Numbered from the stretch's first letter, positions 35,945 to 45,300 are shown. The stretch is 64,000 bases of DNA from Myxococcales bacterium (GCA_016794365.1 JAEUKB010000040.1:1-64000), one strand, 5' to 3'. The notes: a model not told the origin generated them from the sequence alone. A program made the numbers and translations.

Positions 35945-36448
35945 ATGAACCTACGAACTGCTGTTTGCGCCCTTCTGCTCGCGCTGCCCATGGCTGGCTG
36001 CGATAGCGTTGATCTGGATGCGGTCCCTCAAGCCAAAGTCGGCTGCGAGACCCCAACTGCCGATCAGCTCAATGCGGGAGACACCATGCTGCCTGGCCGA
36101 AACTGCCTCGCTTGTCACGTATCCGGTGGTCAAGCGGATCACGAGGCATTTGGCACCGCAGGCACGGTCTTCGGCGCGCGCAACAGCAAGACCTGCAACA
36201 CCGGCGGCGTCAGCGGCGTCACGGTCGAGCTTCTCGATACCGCAGGCAAGGTTGTGGCCAGCACCACGACCAACTCTGTCGGAAACTTCTCTTTCCCGCC
36301 GAATGCAACCAACTTTAAGAACGTTTCGGCGCGGGTAACCAAAGGCACCATGAGCGTGAAGATGAACTCGGCGGTTGACGTGTCCGTCGGCTGCGCGAAC
36401 TGCCACTGGGCCTCTGGCATCGCGGGGGACCGCATTTACATCCAATGA
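35945..36448 (+). CDS. Exported lipoprotein with two CxxCH motifs and Ig-like/carboxypeptidase-regulatory-like middle
   Basis: The protein has 167 residues; AAGGAG precedes the ATG at 35945. A signal peptide with lipobox (LPMAGC, Cys 19) begins it. CLACH (about 59) and CANCH (about 149) are c-type haem attachment motifs near the two ends. The middle (GVSGVTVELLDTAGKVVASTTTNSVGNFSF) has the look of a carboxypeptidase regulatory-like beta-sandwich. It could be a small dihaem periplasmic electron carrier. It is a paralogue of the next gene, 21 bp downstream. Confidence 0.8.
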   Translation: MNLRTAVCALLLALPMAGCDSVDLDAVPQAKVGCETPTADQLNAGDTMLPGRNCLACHVSGGQADHEAFGTAGTVFGARNSKTCNTGGVSGVTVELLDTAGKVVASTTTNSVGNFSFPPNATNFKNVSARVTKGTMSVKMNSAVDVSVGCANCHWASGIAGDRIYIQ

Positions 36449-36469
36449 TGACCAAAAGGAGTAGTCACT

Positions 36470-37084
36470 ATGAGTTCGCATCGTGGTAATAAGCCGCTCG
36501 GTCGGCTGTTGGCGTTGGGCTTTTGCGTGTCTCTGCTGGGGGTTGGAGCTTGCGGAAACGACGACGGACTAACGGTCACCGCTGAGGCCCAAGCCAGTTG
36601 CGTGGGCGAAGAACCCACCGAAGCCATGAAACTGGCTGGTGCTGCGATGCTGCCCGGACGTGTGTGTGGTGCTTGTCATCGCACCGGCGGCCAGGCTCAG
36701 AACTCTCCGTGGACGGTCTCGGGAACGGTGTTTTCGGGCAAGAACTCACCCTGTAACTCGACCGAAGGACTTCCCGGCGTGTTCGTCGAGATCCTCTACG
36801 GACAGGACGATCCGATGGGCTCGTATCGAGCGGGCGCACTTCAGCCCAACGGTCGTCTGAAGACCAACTCCGCAGGCAACTTCTACACTGCGCAAAAGTT
36901 CGTGGCTCCGATGCGCGCACGCATCTGCGAATCGACGGGAGCCGACTGTAGCAGCGCCACTCGCGTTGCGACGATGACGCTCAAAGTCGGCTCGGACCCG
37001 GTCACGGGAGCGACCCAGCGCGTCGATTGCAACCTGTGCCACTACGCCAGCGGCCAGGCCCTGACCCGCATTTACCTTCCGTAG
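36470..37084 (+). CDS. Exported lipoprotein with two CxxCH motifs, paralogue of preceding gene
   Basis: The protein has 204 residues. A signal peptide with lipobox-like LLGVGAC (Cys 28) is followed by the same plan as its neighbour: AMLPGRVCGACHRTGGQA near the N-terminus matches TMLPGRNCLACHVSGGQA, and CNLCHYASGQALTRIYLP at the C-terminus matches CANCHWASGIAGDRIYIQ. The middle beta-rich segment again holds GLPGVFVEI and TNSAGNF. The pair is a tandem duplication, probably one operon. Haem loading and redox role are inferred from CxxCH only. Confidence 0.8.
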   Translation: MSSHRGNKPLGRLLALGFCVSLLGVGACGNDDGLTVTAEAQASCVGEEPTEAMKLAGAAMLPGRVCGACHRTGGQAQNSPWTVSGTVFSGKNSPCNSTEGLPGVFVEILYGQDDPMGSYRAGALQPNGRLKTNSAGNFYTAQKFVAPMRARICESTGADCSSATRVATMTLKVGSDPVTGATQRVDCNLCHYASGQALTRIYLP

Positions 37085-37209
37085 CTTTCGCACACGTCGC
37101 GCGAAATCATCCCAAACCGCATCGATTGTACGCCCTGCAAACGCAGCGGGGCGCAGCGTGCGCGTACAGAGCTGCGACGGTGGAAACACTGTAACTGCGG
37201 CGTATCCAT

Positions 37210-38652
37210 ATGATAAGCTGCTACGTTGTGCCGCAGCTTTACTCTCAGGCGCGCGAAGTCCTGCTTAAGCTTGTGTTTTACGGGCCAGCCGGAGCCGGAA
37301 AAACGTCAGCGCTGACCCAGCTACACAAGCTGCTTCGTCCCGATGTCCGAGGCCAGATCGTCTCGGTGAATACCGGCGCGGATCGAACGCTGTTTTTTGA
37401 CTTCTTTCCGCCGCCGCCACCGCTGCTCGGAGCGCCGGTTCACGCGCAGGTGTTTGCGGGCTCGGGAACGGTGCAGAACGAATCGACCCGTCGAGCATTG
37501 CTGGCTGGCTGTGACGGTGTGCTGTTCATTTGGGACAGCCGACGCGGACGCGAAGCCGACAACACCGCTGCGATGGAAGAGCTGCGAACCTGTCTGTCCG
37601 ACTTGGGCGTCAAGCCGCAAGATGTGCCGATGGTGGTGGCCTGGAACAAGCGCGACCTGACCGACGCAGTGCCGCTGTCGGATCTGGAGCCGACGTTTGG
37701 AATCAAGCGGGCTCAGTCGGTGCCGACGATTGCCCGGACGGGCCAAAGTGTGTTCGATGCCTTTCGTCTGCTGGCGACGGAAGCGCTGGAAAGTGCGCTG
37801 CGCAAGCGACCGGAGCTGGGTCAGACCGGATCGATGCCGACGAGCGACTTGTCGTTTGGCAATGACATGGTGACGGCTCGTCGCATGCTCGCAGCCCAGG
37901 AAGCCCAACTGGCGCTGCGCAGCTTGGTGGGTCGCTACACGCTCGATCAGCCGCTGCGCATCGATGAATCGGTGCTCATCCGAGAGCAGGCGGCCGGGCG
38001 CTCACAAGAGCTGATGCCGGTGAGCGGTCTGTCGGCACCGCCGCTGCCAGCGCTGGAACAGTCCAACGACGCCATTGCAGCGGTCAAGAGCGACAATCCG
38101 ATCGGTGCGCACGTTCTGGAAGAGACGCTGCGTCCGCGTCCCAATCATCCGCAGCGCTCGACGCCGGGGCCCAGTGATCCGACGATGTCTCAGCCGGGAC
38201 TGCGACCGCCGGGCGGAGCTGCGCTTGACCGAACCATGCCGGGGGCACGCATTCCGCAGCGAAGCAAGCCCCCCGCCGCGCCGCAGCCGCCGAAGATGGA
38301 GTCGAGCACACGCGATCTCGGCATCAGCTTGCTGTTATCGCCCGGTCCTTTGCGCGCGCAGGTTCAGGAAGTCGAGCGGCTGATTCAATCGGCGCAGTTT
38401 GTCCAAGCGGTGCGTCGCGCGATGAGCATCTTTTTTTCGCTCCCCGTCAGCGATACGACGAGAGAGCCCGACGAAGGCCCAGCGTGGCGAGCGCTCGCGC
38501 TGGGACTGCCCGCCGATCGATACCTGCGCTTCCGTCAGGCGGGACAGAGTGCAGATGCAAGTCGCTCGACGCTGGAAGACGCTCTGTTTGCGCTGTTTTT
38601 CTTGGTGGACGCGGTGATGCGCAAAGAAGCGACCGGCCCACGCGGAAGCTAA
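37210..38652 (+). CDS. MglA-like small GTPase domain with long Pro-rich and C-terminal extension
   Basis: The protein has 480 residues; a GTG at 37228 is an alternative start. Residues 15-200 form a Ras-like GTPase of the MglA type: P-loop GPAGAGKTS, switch region with NTGADRTLFFDFFP, AWNKRDL (G4, NKxD). The G3 motif, VPGQ in MglA, reads AGSG here (QVFAGSGTVQNESTRRALL). Residues 270-375 are Pro/Arg/Ser-rich and disordered. The last 110 residues form a helical domain I do not recognise. MglA controls polarity in Myxococcus; this paralogue may act in signalling with an unknown effector. Confidence 0.82.
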   Translation: MISCYVVPQLYSQAREVLLKLVFYGPAGAGKTSALTQLHKLLRPDVRGQIVSVNTGADRTLFFDFFPPPPPLLGAPVHAQVFAGSGTVQNESTRRALLAGCDGVLFIWDSRRGREADNTAAMEELRTCLSDLGVKPQDVPMVVAWNKRDLTDAVPLSDLEPTFGIKRAQSVPTIARTGQSVFDAFRLLATEALESALRKRPELGQTGSMPTSDLSFGNDMVTARRMLAAQEAQLALRSLVGRYTLDQPLRIDESVLIREQAAGRSQELMPVSGLSAPPLPALEQSNDAIAAVKSDNPIGAHVLEETLRPRPNHPQRSTPGPSDPTMSQPGLRPPGGAALDRTMPGARIPQRSKPPAAPQPPKMESSTRDLGISLLLSPGPLRAQVQEVERLIQSAQFVQAVRRAMSIFFSLPVSDTTREPDEGPAWRALALGLPADRYLRFRQAGQSADASRSTLEDALFALFFLVDAVMRKEATGPRGS

Positions 38653-38734
38653 TCGCAGCGAGAGACAAACCTCCGGTTCTGCCCGCCCGCAAGCTGTGCT
38701 AAGAGGGTTCGGTGCCGAGTCGAGGAACGCTGCG

Positions 38735-39523
38735 GTGAGTCGAGGTATCGAGGTCTTTGAAGAGCTGGTCCGAGCCAGTGCGCAGTCCGTGCCGGTGGTG
38801 CTCTGCACGGTGATTCGCACAGCGGGCAGCACGCCACGCAAGCACACGACGCGGATGGTGGTTCGCCGTGACGGAAGCATCGTCGGAACCATCGGTGGCG
38901 GTCGGGTCGAAAGACAGGTCGTCGAAAGAGCCTTGCAGCTGCTTGCGCTCGGTCCATCGGCTCGCAGTGAGCGTGTTCGCTATCACCTGACCCACGAGCT
39001 GGCGATGTGCTGCGGCGGAGAGATGGAGATCTTGATGGAGCCGATTTGTCCCGATCCTGTCGTCGTCGTGTGCGGAGGCGGTCACGTCGGTAAAGCGCTG
39101 GTGCCGCTTTTGCCCGCGCTCGATTTTACGCCGATTGTCGTCGAAGACTTGCCAGAGCTGGGCAGTCCCGAGCGCTTTCCCGATGCCAAACAGATCATCG
39201 ACAGCTTCGATGTGCGCGACTGGAACGGGATTCCGCTCGACGAAAACACCTATGTGGTCATCGTGACAAGAGAGCACGCGACGGATCAGGCGATTTTGGA
39301 ACAGCTCCTGCCGAAAGATCTGGCCTATGTAGGAATGATTGGCTCACAGCGCAAAGTGCTGACCTTTCGCCAGAGACTCCAAAACAAGGGATTTTCCGAC
39401 GAGCAGATTGCGCGCATTCATGCACCGATTGGGCTGACGATTGGCGCAGAGACACCGCACGAAATCGCGCTGTCGATTGCCGCAGAGCTGACGCTGGTGC
39501 GTAGCAAGCGACGCAAACCATGA
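38735..39523 (+). CDS. xdhC: XdhC-family molybdenum hydroxylase maturation protein
   Basis: The protein has 262 residues from the GTG at 38735, which has GAGG ten bases upstream; the frame is open from 38696. The XdhC/CoxI N-terminal domain has CTVIRTAGSTPRK and VGTIGGGRVE, with the conserved Cys pair in ELAMCCGGEMEI. The C-terminal Rossmann domain has VVVCGGGHVGKAL and YVGMIGSQRKV. XdhC inserts sulfurated Mo cofactor into xanthine-dehydrogenase-type enzymes. The stop overlaps the next start (ATGA). No molybdenum hydroxylase gene is in the window. Confidence 0.92.
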   Translation: MSRGIEVFEELVRASAQSVPVVLCTVIRTAGSTPRKHTTRMVVRRDGSIVGTIGGGRVERQVVERALQLLALGPSARSERVRYHLTHELAMCCGGEMEILMEPICPDPVVVVCGGGHVGKALVPLLPALDFTPIVVEDLPELGSPERFPDAKQIIDSFDVRDWNGIPLDENTYVVIVTREHATDQAILEQLLPKDLAYVGMIGSQRKVLTFRQRLQNKGFSDEQIARIHAPIGLTIGAETPHEIALSIAAELTLVRSKRRKP

Positions 39524-40119
39524 GCCACGCGCTGATCTTGTGCGCCGGAGCCTCGATGCGGATGGGAATGCCCAAAGCGCTGTGCTCGCTGGGAAATCAG
39601 ACGCTGCTGGCGCGAATCCTGGACACACTGGCGCAAAGCGGCGACACGCCGTGTTCCATCAAGCCGATTGTTGTCGTCGCAGAGCCACATGGACACGCGA
39701 TCTGTTCCTGGCTTTCAAACAGTCGCTTTCAGACGATTCAAGTGGTGTGGAATCAGCAGCCCAGCGACGGAATGCTATCGTCGATTCAGCAAGGACTGCG
39801 CGCGCTGCCGACGGAATCAATCGGAACATTGCTGTGGCCGGTGGATGTGCCGCTCGTCGGAGCGCAGACGATTCAGACGCTGATGCAGCACACCACGCAG
39901 CGCTGGCTGGTGCCGACGTTTGACGATCGCGGCGGTCATCCTGTCTGGCTGCCTCGCGCGCTGTGCGCAGAAGTGCTGTCGCTGCCGATTGGATCGTCGC
40001 TGCGGACGCTCCGTCAGACGCATCCGCCGCTGCGCGTTGCCGTCGATGATCCCGAGATCGTCTTGGATATCGACACGCCGGAAGCGCTCGAGCAGGCCGC
40101 GCTGCGACTGCGGCGGTAG
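39520..40119 (+). CDS. MobA/MocA-like nucleotidyltransferase (molybdenum cofactor)
   Basis: The protein has 199 residues. The N-terminal signature ALILCAGASMRMGMPKAL is the nucleotide-binding loop of MobA-like NTP transferases, followed by SDGMLSSIQQGL and LLWPVDVPLVG. The C-terminal DIDTPEAL closes the fold. It resembles MocA, which makes molybdopterin cytosine dinucleotide for xanthine-dehydrogenase-family enzymes, and overlaps xdhC by four bases. The pairing supports a joint role in maturing such an enzyme encoded elsewhere. Confidence 0.88.
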   Translation: MSHALILCAGASMRMGMPKALCSLGNQTLLARILDTLAQSGDTPCSIKPIVVVAEPHGHAICSWLSNSRFQTIQVVWNQQPSDGMLSSIQQGLRALPTESIGTLLWPVDVPLVGAQTIQTLMQHTTQRWLVPTFDDRGGHPVWLPRALCAEVLSLPIGSSLRTLRQTHPPLRVAVDDPEIVLDIDTPEALEQAALRLRR

Positions 40120-40167
40120 CAAACCCGCAAGCGGGCCGATACACTGAGAAGCGTGAGAGGCCTCGGC

Positions 40168-42681
40168 ATGGACAACCCACAGCAGCGCGACGAGTCGCTC
40201 ATTCCTTCGTTTTCCGCCGCGCACCTGGCAAAGGTCGAGCATGCGGTTGCGCTGGTCCGACGACGGCTTCGTGTTCAAGCAGCGGTCAAAGGGCTGGTCT
40301 ACGGACTGATCGCAGCAGCGACGGTGATGCTTTTGGCGCTGTCGCTGTTTCGATTCGGTGTGCTGAGCGTGTCGGGGCTGCGTACGGTGGCGTACTGTCT
40401 GCCGTTTGGTGTCGTGGCGACGGCGATCCTTTCGGCGCTGCGACGGATTGATTCGCTGTGGGTGGCTTCGCTGATCGACAAAAGTCATGCGCTGAGCGAT
40501 CGCTTGTCGTCAGCACTACAGCTTGCACAGGGTCGCAGTGCGCTGCCCAAGACCGAGACGGCGCGCGGTTTGGTAGAGCTGGCCATCGCGGACGCAGCCA
40601 GGGTCGCGTCGTCGGTGACTTCGTCGCAGGCAGCGCCGTGGAAAAGACCGCCGCTGCTCTCTCTGCTGTGTGGGCTGCTGGTGCTAAACGGTGTGGTGTC
40701 GCTGCTGCGCTTCGATCGAACGAAAGCTCCGTCGGGAAAGCCCAAGGTGAGCGCAACCGAGCCAGCAGAAAAAGCGCTGCGCATCGATCCCGAGCTGATT
40801 GGGCCCGAAAAAGAAGATCTTTTGCAAAAGCTGGCCGAGGCTGAGCAGCGCGGCGATCACGAAACAGCGCAGCTCTTGAAGGAAATGCTGAGCCTGTTGT
40901 CGCAGGTTGAGCGCGGCGAGCTGACGCGACAGCAAGCGTTTGACCGTCTGAGCGAGATCGAGCAGCGGATCTTGCAAGGCAGTGACGCGACGCTGGCCGA
41001 GCTGGAACGACGCATTCATCAAGCAGGAAACGAGCTGTCTGAGTCGAAGCTGACCAAAGAGCTGGGCAAAGCGCTGTCGAAAGACGATCTCGACAAAGCC
41101 AAGGCAGAGCTCAAAGAGCTGGCGGACAAGGCGCTGGCGAAGGCAGCAGCGACGGACAAGCAGCAGATGGCGGAAGCCTTTGAGCGCGCGGCGCGTGCGC
41201 TTCAGAGCCGTCCCGACGACAAGGCCAAAGTCGATCCAAGCGATCCGTCGTCGCAAAAAGACGAGTGGCAGAGCAAAGGCAAGACCGAGGAGCTGATCCA
41301 AAAGCTCAACGAGCTGTCGGCGGAGCAGCGCAAGCTCAAAGAGCAGCTCGAAAAGAACCCGCAGGACAAGGAACTTCAGCGCAAGCTCGACGAGCTTCAG
41401 CAGCAAGAAAAAAAGCTCAACGAGCAGTTCAAAGAAGAGCGAGCCAAAGAGCAGCAGCAAAAAGAACAGCAGAAAAAAGAGCTGGAAACCCAGCGAGAAG
41501 CGCTACGCGAAGAAGAGCGACGGCTGAAAAAGAAGCTGCAAGACAACCCGCAAGACGAAGAGTCTGAGCGACGGCTGAAGAAGACGCAGCGTCAGCTCGA
41601 ACAGCTGGAGCAGCGCCTGCAAGAAAACAGCGCAAGTGGGGAACGACGACTTCAGCGACTCGGCGACGAAAAGCAGCCGGGATACCAAAACGAAGCGCGC
41701 AAGCTGATGTCGGAAATGGAGCGCGAGCAGCAAAAGTTCGAGGACGAGATCCGCAAGCTCAAGGCGCAAAAGCAGAAGCTCGAAGAAGACATCGCGAAGC
41801 TCAAAGAGCAGCTCAAAAAGAACCCAAACGATCAGCAGGCGAAGCAGGAGCTCCAGCGCAAGCAGCAGCAGCTTTCCGATGTCGAGCGACAGCTTCGCGA
41901 AAAGCAGGAAGCCCAGCGACAGATGGAGCAGCTTCAGCGCGATCTCCAGCGGGCTGCCGAGCAGATGCGTCAGTCGATGGAAAAGATGACGCCGGAGCAG
42001 CGTCAGGCGATGGAAGAGCTGGCCAAAGACATCTCGCGCTACCAAGACGAGGTGCGGAAGCTGCAAAAGCAGAAGCAGGGCCAGAAGCAAAACATCGTCA
42101 CGCTGGACCAGATCAAGCAGGTGCTCAGACGGCTGGGTCGCTCCGGTCAGGGCCAAGGCCAAAAAGGTCAGGGCCAAAAAGACATGCAGGACTTTAAGCG
42201 TCGCGCGAGCGGTCAAGGCGACGGCGATGGACAGACGCTGGTGCTCGGTGGCGGCGGTCAAGACGGACAGTCCACGATCGTGCTCATGCCAGGACAAGGT
42301 CAGCCGGGCCCAGGTCAATCCGGTCAAGGTCCGTCGGGACAAGGCGACAAAGGCAACCAAAATGGCCAGGGTGGTCCGGGTCAAGGTCCGTCGGGAGACA
42401 AGCCAGGTCAAGGTCACGATCCGAACTTCCTCGGTGATGTGACGCAGATTGAGAGCAAGCGAAAGCTCACGCGGGTTTACGGCAAAGAAGGCACTGGACC
42501 GAGTCGCTCACAGACGATCTTGGGCGCTGCTGAAAAGGGCTTCGCGACGCAGGCCTATCGCAAGGTCTATGGCGACTACACGTCGGTGTCCGAGGAAGTG
42601 ATGTCCAAACAGCGCGTCCCGCCCGGCTATCGCTTCTACGTGAAGCGCTACTTTCAGATGATCAAGCCGCGTGGCAACTAG
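40168..42681 (+). CDS. Large membrane coiled-coil protein (DUF4175-like)
   Basis: The ATG at 40168 with GAGAGG upstream gives 837 residues. Two TM helices (about 37-80) and a third near 165 precede a very long Gln/Glu/Lys coiled coil (about 200-690) made of repeats such as LQRKLDELQQQEKKLNEQ. A Gly/Gln-rich low-complexity stretch (about 670-760, with GQGQ units) follows, then a conserved-looking end (TRVYGKEGTGPSR, YRKVYGDYTSVSEEVM, PPGYRFYVKRYFQMI). The layout resembles DUF4175-type proteins often found near MoxR/DUF58 loci, but none are here. It may be an envelope scaffold. The name is tentative. Confidence 0.7.
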   Translation: MDNPQQRDESLIPSFSAAHLAKVEHAVALVRRRLRVQAAVKGLVYGLIAAATVMLLALSLFRFGVLSVSGLRTVAYCLPFGVVATAILSALRRIDSLWVASLIDKSHALSDRLSSALQLAQGRSALPKTETARGLVELAIADAARVASSVTSSQAAPWKRPPLLSLLCGLLVLNGVVSLLRFDRTKAPSGKPKVSATEPAEKALRIDPELIGPEKEDLLQKLAEAEQRGDHETAQLLKEMLSLLSQVERGELTRQQAFDRLSEIEQRILQGSDATLAELERRIHQAGNELSESKLTKELGKALSKDDLDKAKAELKELADKALAKAAATDKQQMAEAFERAARALQSRPDDKAKVDPSDPSSQKDEWQSKGKTEELIQKLNELSAEQRKLKEQLEKNPQDKELQRKLDELQQQEKKLNEQFKEERAKEQQQKEQQKKELETQREALREEERRLKKKLQDNPQDEESERRLKKTQRQLEQLEQRLQENSASGERRLQRLGDEKQPGYQNEARKLMSEMEREQQKFEDEIRKLKAQKQKLEEDIAKLKEQLKKNPNDQQAKQELQRKQQQLSDVERQLREKQEAQRQMEQLQRDLQRAAEQMRQSMEKMTPEQRQAMEELAKDISRYQDEVRKLQKQKQGQKQNIVTLDQIKQVLRRLGRSGQGQGQKGQGQKDMQDFKRRASGQGDGDGQTLVLGGGGQDGQSTIVLMPGQGQPGPGQSGQGPSGQGDKGNQNGQGGPGQGPSGDKPGQGHDPNFLGDVTQIESKRKLTRVYGKEGTGPSRSQTILGAAEKGFATQAYRKVYGDYTSVSEEVMSKQRVPPGYRFYVKRYFQMIKPRGN

Positions 42682-42882
42682 CGCGGTCTGGCCAGCCACC
42701 GCTCGCGCAAGGCAGCGAAAACGGTCAGAGATCTTGCGCACGCAAGCGGCCCTACCGTCGGACTTGACACCCGCCTACAGCATCCGGCATGTTGCCCTAT
42801 CAGGCTGCTTTGTATTGCCTGTGCCCGCCGACAATCGCTTCGATTCGGCGCTTTCGCACCTTGGCAGCCTCAGGAAACAGTG

Positions 42883-45234
42883 ATGAGCACGAACAAGCGA
42901 ACCTCTTCGCACGAGCAATCGGCTGTCGGTACACGCAAGCGTCTGCCCCGCGTTGCCGCCTTCACTCTCTATGGACTCGGATGTCTGACGAGCCAGGTCT
43001 CACTGACTGGCTGCGGTCCATCGACCACATCAGAGGTCAAACCGAGCAGCACCGTCACGGCAGCCAATACCAGCAGCAATGCGCCCGTTCGCGTCCGAAG
43101 CTTTTCGGATTCTCGTCCGGTCAAGTCGCTGGCCGCCGCCGCCGGACTGGTTTGGGTCGGAACGCCACGCGGACTGGTTCGCTGGAGCACCACGTCGGAG
43201 CCACCCACGCCCGCCGTGCTCACCACCATCGATGGACTGCCCGCCGATCGGATCGAAGGCATCGCACTGGATCAAAAAGGCGGAGTCTGGGTCACTACAT
43301 CGAAAGGCGTCGGTCACTTCGCCAGTGGAAGCTGGACCAAGTATCCCAAAGCCCCCGTCGGAGATCTTGTCGCTGGCATCGTGGTAACGCCCGATGGTGA
43401 CAATGTGTGGGTCGGCGGCAGCGACGGTCTGGCTCGGCTCAAAGACGGTCAGTGGGAACGCTATGCCGCAGGTACGACGGTCACTTCGCTGGTCCACGAC
43501 GGTGGCAGCGGTGTCTGGATCGGCACGAGCGGCAAAGGCATCATGCGCGTCGTCAAGCAGGACATGCTCCAGTACGGCATGGCCGAGGGCAACGATATCG
43601 ACAACGTGCGTGCCATGGTCGCAGATGCCAATGGCTCGCTGCTGTCGGTAGGCGACGGTCCTGGTGGTCAGCGCGTTGCGTTCTTCGACGGAAATCGCTT
43701 CTGGTCGTATCGCGTCGATAACGCCAACGTCATCGAGTGGGTCCAGCGCGTCGGCAGCGATCTGTTCCTGGGCGCTGGTCAGTCGGTGTGGACGATGAAG
43801 CGCGTCGCAACCCCGGCGGAAATTCGCGGCCCGGTGAAGTTTACGTATTCGGGAAGTCCGTCGCTGGGTGCTCCGAAAGCGCAGCCGCTGGCTGGCATGC
43901 TCGTCAAAGAAGCTGCACCGCCGCCGCCGCCGCCAGAGGCTGCTCCGCCGCCGCCACCCGTCGATCCCAAGGCCAAGGGTGGCAAAAAAGACAAAGGTGG
44001 CAAAAAGACGAGCGCTCTGTTTGCGCCATCGACGGAAACCTACGCAGCTTCGACCCAGACTGAACACGCGACTGCGCACGCTGGACCCCGTCCAGTTCGT
44101 CCTTGGCTCGTCGCGGGTCCGGGTGGTGCGGGTGGATCTGCGCCGCTGTTTGATACCGACCTTGTGGATGTTCGTCTTCCCGACGGAATCACGACGGTAT
44201 CGGCGGATGCGGACTCTCTGTACGTCGGCACGCGCTTCCTGGGTGTGATGCGAATTCAGAAAGGCAAGCAGACGCCGCTGCGCTTGTTCGATCTGACCGC
44301 CGGAGCCGAGCGTCTCTCCGTCGCATGCGTCAACAACAACGACTGCTACGTCGCGACCGGAGGCACCCAAGCCTGGCGCTTCGACGGACAGACGTTTGAA
44401 GTGACCAATGTGGATCCGGAAAAAGGCTCGCACGTCCTGTCGGTGGTTCGCGATCCAATGGGCGCAGTCATTGCCCTTCACCGAGGCGCAACCAGCCGTG
44501 TGGTTCGCATCTCTCGCGTCGGTAGCAAAGGAGACTGGGCTCCAGTCGGTCTGACGCCGCTGGAAGTGCCAACCGGCGTGCCGGATCTGTCGTTTGCGAA
44601 CTTTTCGCCCAAAGGCCAGCTCTGGGTCGGACTTCGCTACGTAGACAAAGAGCAAGACGCGCGTGCGTACGGTGCAGCGGAAGTCTACGTGGACGACGGT
44701 CGCGTGGTGTATCACCGACAGCGTCCGACGGGAGCACAGCCCGGTGTCTCGCAAGGCGTGAACGTTCCGTCGGATGTCACCGCGATTGCCTGGAAGGGAT
44801 CGAGCGAAGCGTGGCTGGCGTCGGGCGCTGGTGCGGTTCGTCTCGTTGACAACAAGACCGTCAAAGTCTTCACCGAAAACGATGGCCTGGAATCAGAGCT
44901 GGTTCACGACGTGATCGAAGGTCTAAGCAGTCAGATCTGGATCGCGACGAGCCGAGGCATCGGTGTGTGGGACGGCAATCGCTGGGCGTTTCCAAAAGAG
45001 CCGCCGTACAACGTCAAAGCGAGCGCGCTCACTCGTGACCCCGACGGGCGAATTTGGATTGGCACCGATCGCGGCGTGATTCAGGTTCTGTCGGAAAAGC
45101 GGACCTATCAGATCGGTACGCGCTCGGGACTGCTCGACGACAAGATCTTGAACATGGGCGTCGATGTCCGTGGTCGCGTCTGGGTGCTCACTGAAAAAGG
45201 CATCTCGGTCATCGAGTCACTTCAGGCGAACTAA
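42883..45234 (+). CDS. Exported lipoprotein with two-component-regulator-type beta-propeller repeats
   Basis: The protein has 783 residues. A long N-terminal segment leads to a signal sequence with lipobox-like SLTGC. The body has many propeller blades of the sensor type: VWVGTPRGLVRWS, GVWVTTSKGVGHF, VWVGGSDGLARL, VWIGTSGKGIMRV, IWIATSRGIGVWD, RIWIGTDRGVIQV and RVWVLTEKGISVIE. A Pro-rich then Gly/Lys-rich linker (about 345-370) splits the blades into two sets. Such propellers are sensor parts of hybrid histidine kinases; here no kinase is fused, so it may sense or bind in the envelope and pass on to a separate partner. Confidence 0.8.
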   Translation: MSTNKRTSSHEQSAVGTRKRLPRVAAFTLYGLGCLTSQVSLTGCGPSTTSEVKPSSTVTAANTSSNAPVRVRSFSDSRPVKSLAAAAGLVWVGTPRGLVRWSTTSEPPTPAVLTTIDGLPADRIEGIALDQKGGVWVTTSKGVGHFASGSWTKYPKAPVGDLVAGIVVTPDGDNVWVGGSDGLARLKDGQWERYAAGTTVTSLVHDGGSGVWIGTSGKGIMRVVKQDMLQYGMAEGNDIDNVRAMVADANGSLLSVGDGPGGQRVAFFDGNRFWSYRVDNANVIEWVQRVGSDLFLGAGQSVWTMKRVATPAEIRGPVKFTYSGSPSLGAPKAQPLAGMLVKEAAPPPPPPEAAPPPPPVDPKAKGGKKDKGGKKTSALFAPSTETYAASTQTEHATAHAGPRPVRPWLVAGPGGAGGSAPLFDTDLVDVRLPDGITTVSADADSLYVGTRFLGVMRIQKGKQTPLRLFDLTAGAERLSVACVNNNDCYVATGGTQAWRFDGQTFEVTNVDPEKGSHVLSVVRDPMGAVIALHRGATSRVVRISRVGSKGDWAPVGLTPLEVPTGVPDLSFANFSPKGQLWVGLRYVDKEQDARAYGAAEVYVDDGRVVYHRQRPTGAQPGVSQGVNVPSDVTAIAWKGSSEAWLASGAGAVRLVDNKTVKVFTENDGLESELVHDVIEGLSSQIWIATSRGIGVWDGNRWAFPKEPPYNVKASALTRDPDGRIWIGTDRGVIQVLSEKRTYQIGTRSGLLDDKILNMGVDVRGRVWVLTEKGISVIESLQAN

Positions 45235-45268
45235 GCGCGCATCGAACCCCAGTTTCCCGCCGACAACC

Positions 45269-45300
45269 TTTGCGCCCTGCCCTGTGTTTCGCGGCGCAAA
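45269..45300. terminator. Hairpin after the propeller gene
   Basis: TTTGCGCC (45269-45276) pairs with GGCGCAAA (45293-45300) around a 16-nt loop, 34 bp after the stop. A/T-rich bases flank both sides but no clear T-run follows. It is a plausible terminator between two plus-strand genes. Confidence 0.4.

Noticed and set aside
43030..44754. 574-codon minus-strand frame opposite the propeller gene
   Set aside because: It is the antisense shadow of a GC-rich gene; composition is Arg/Asp-rich and no motif is seen. The plus-strand product has clear propeller blades.
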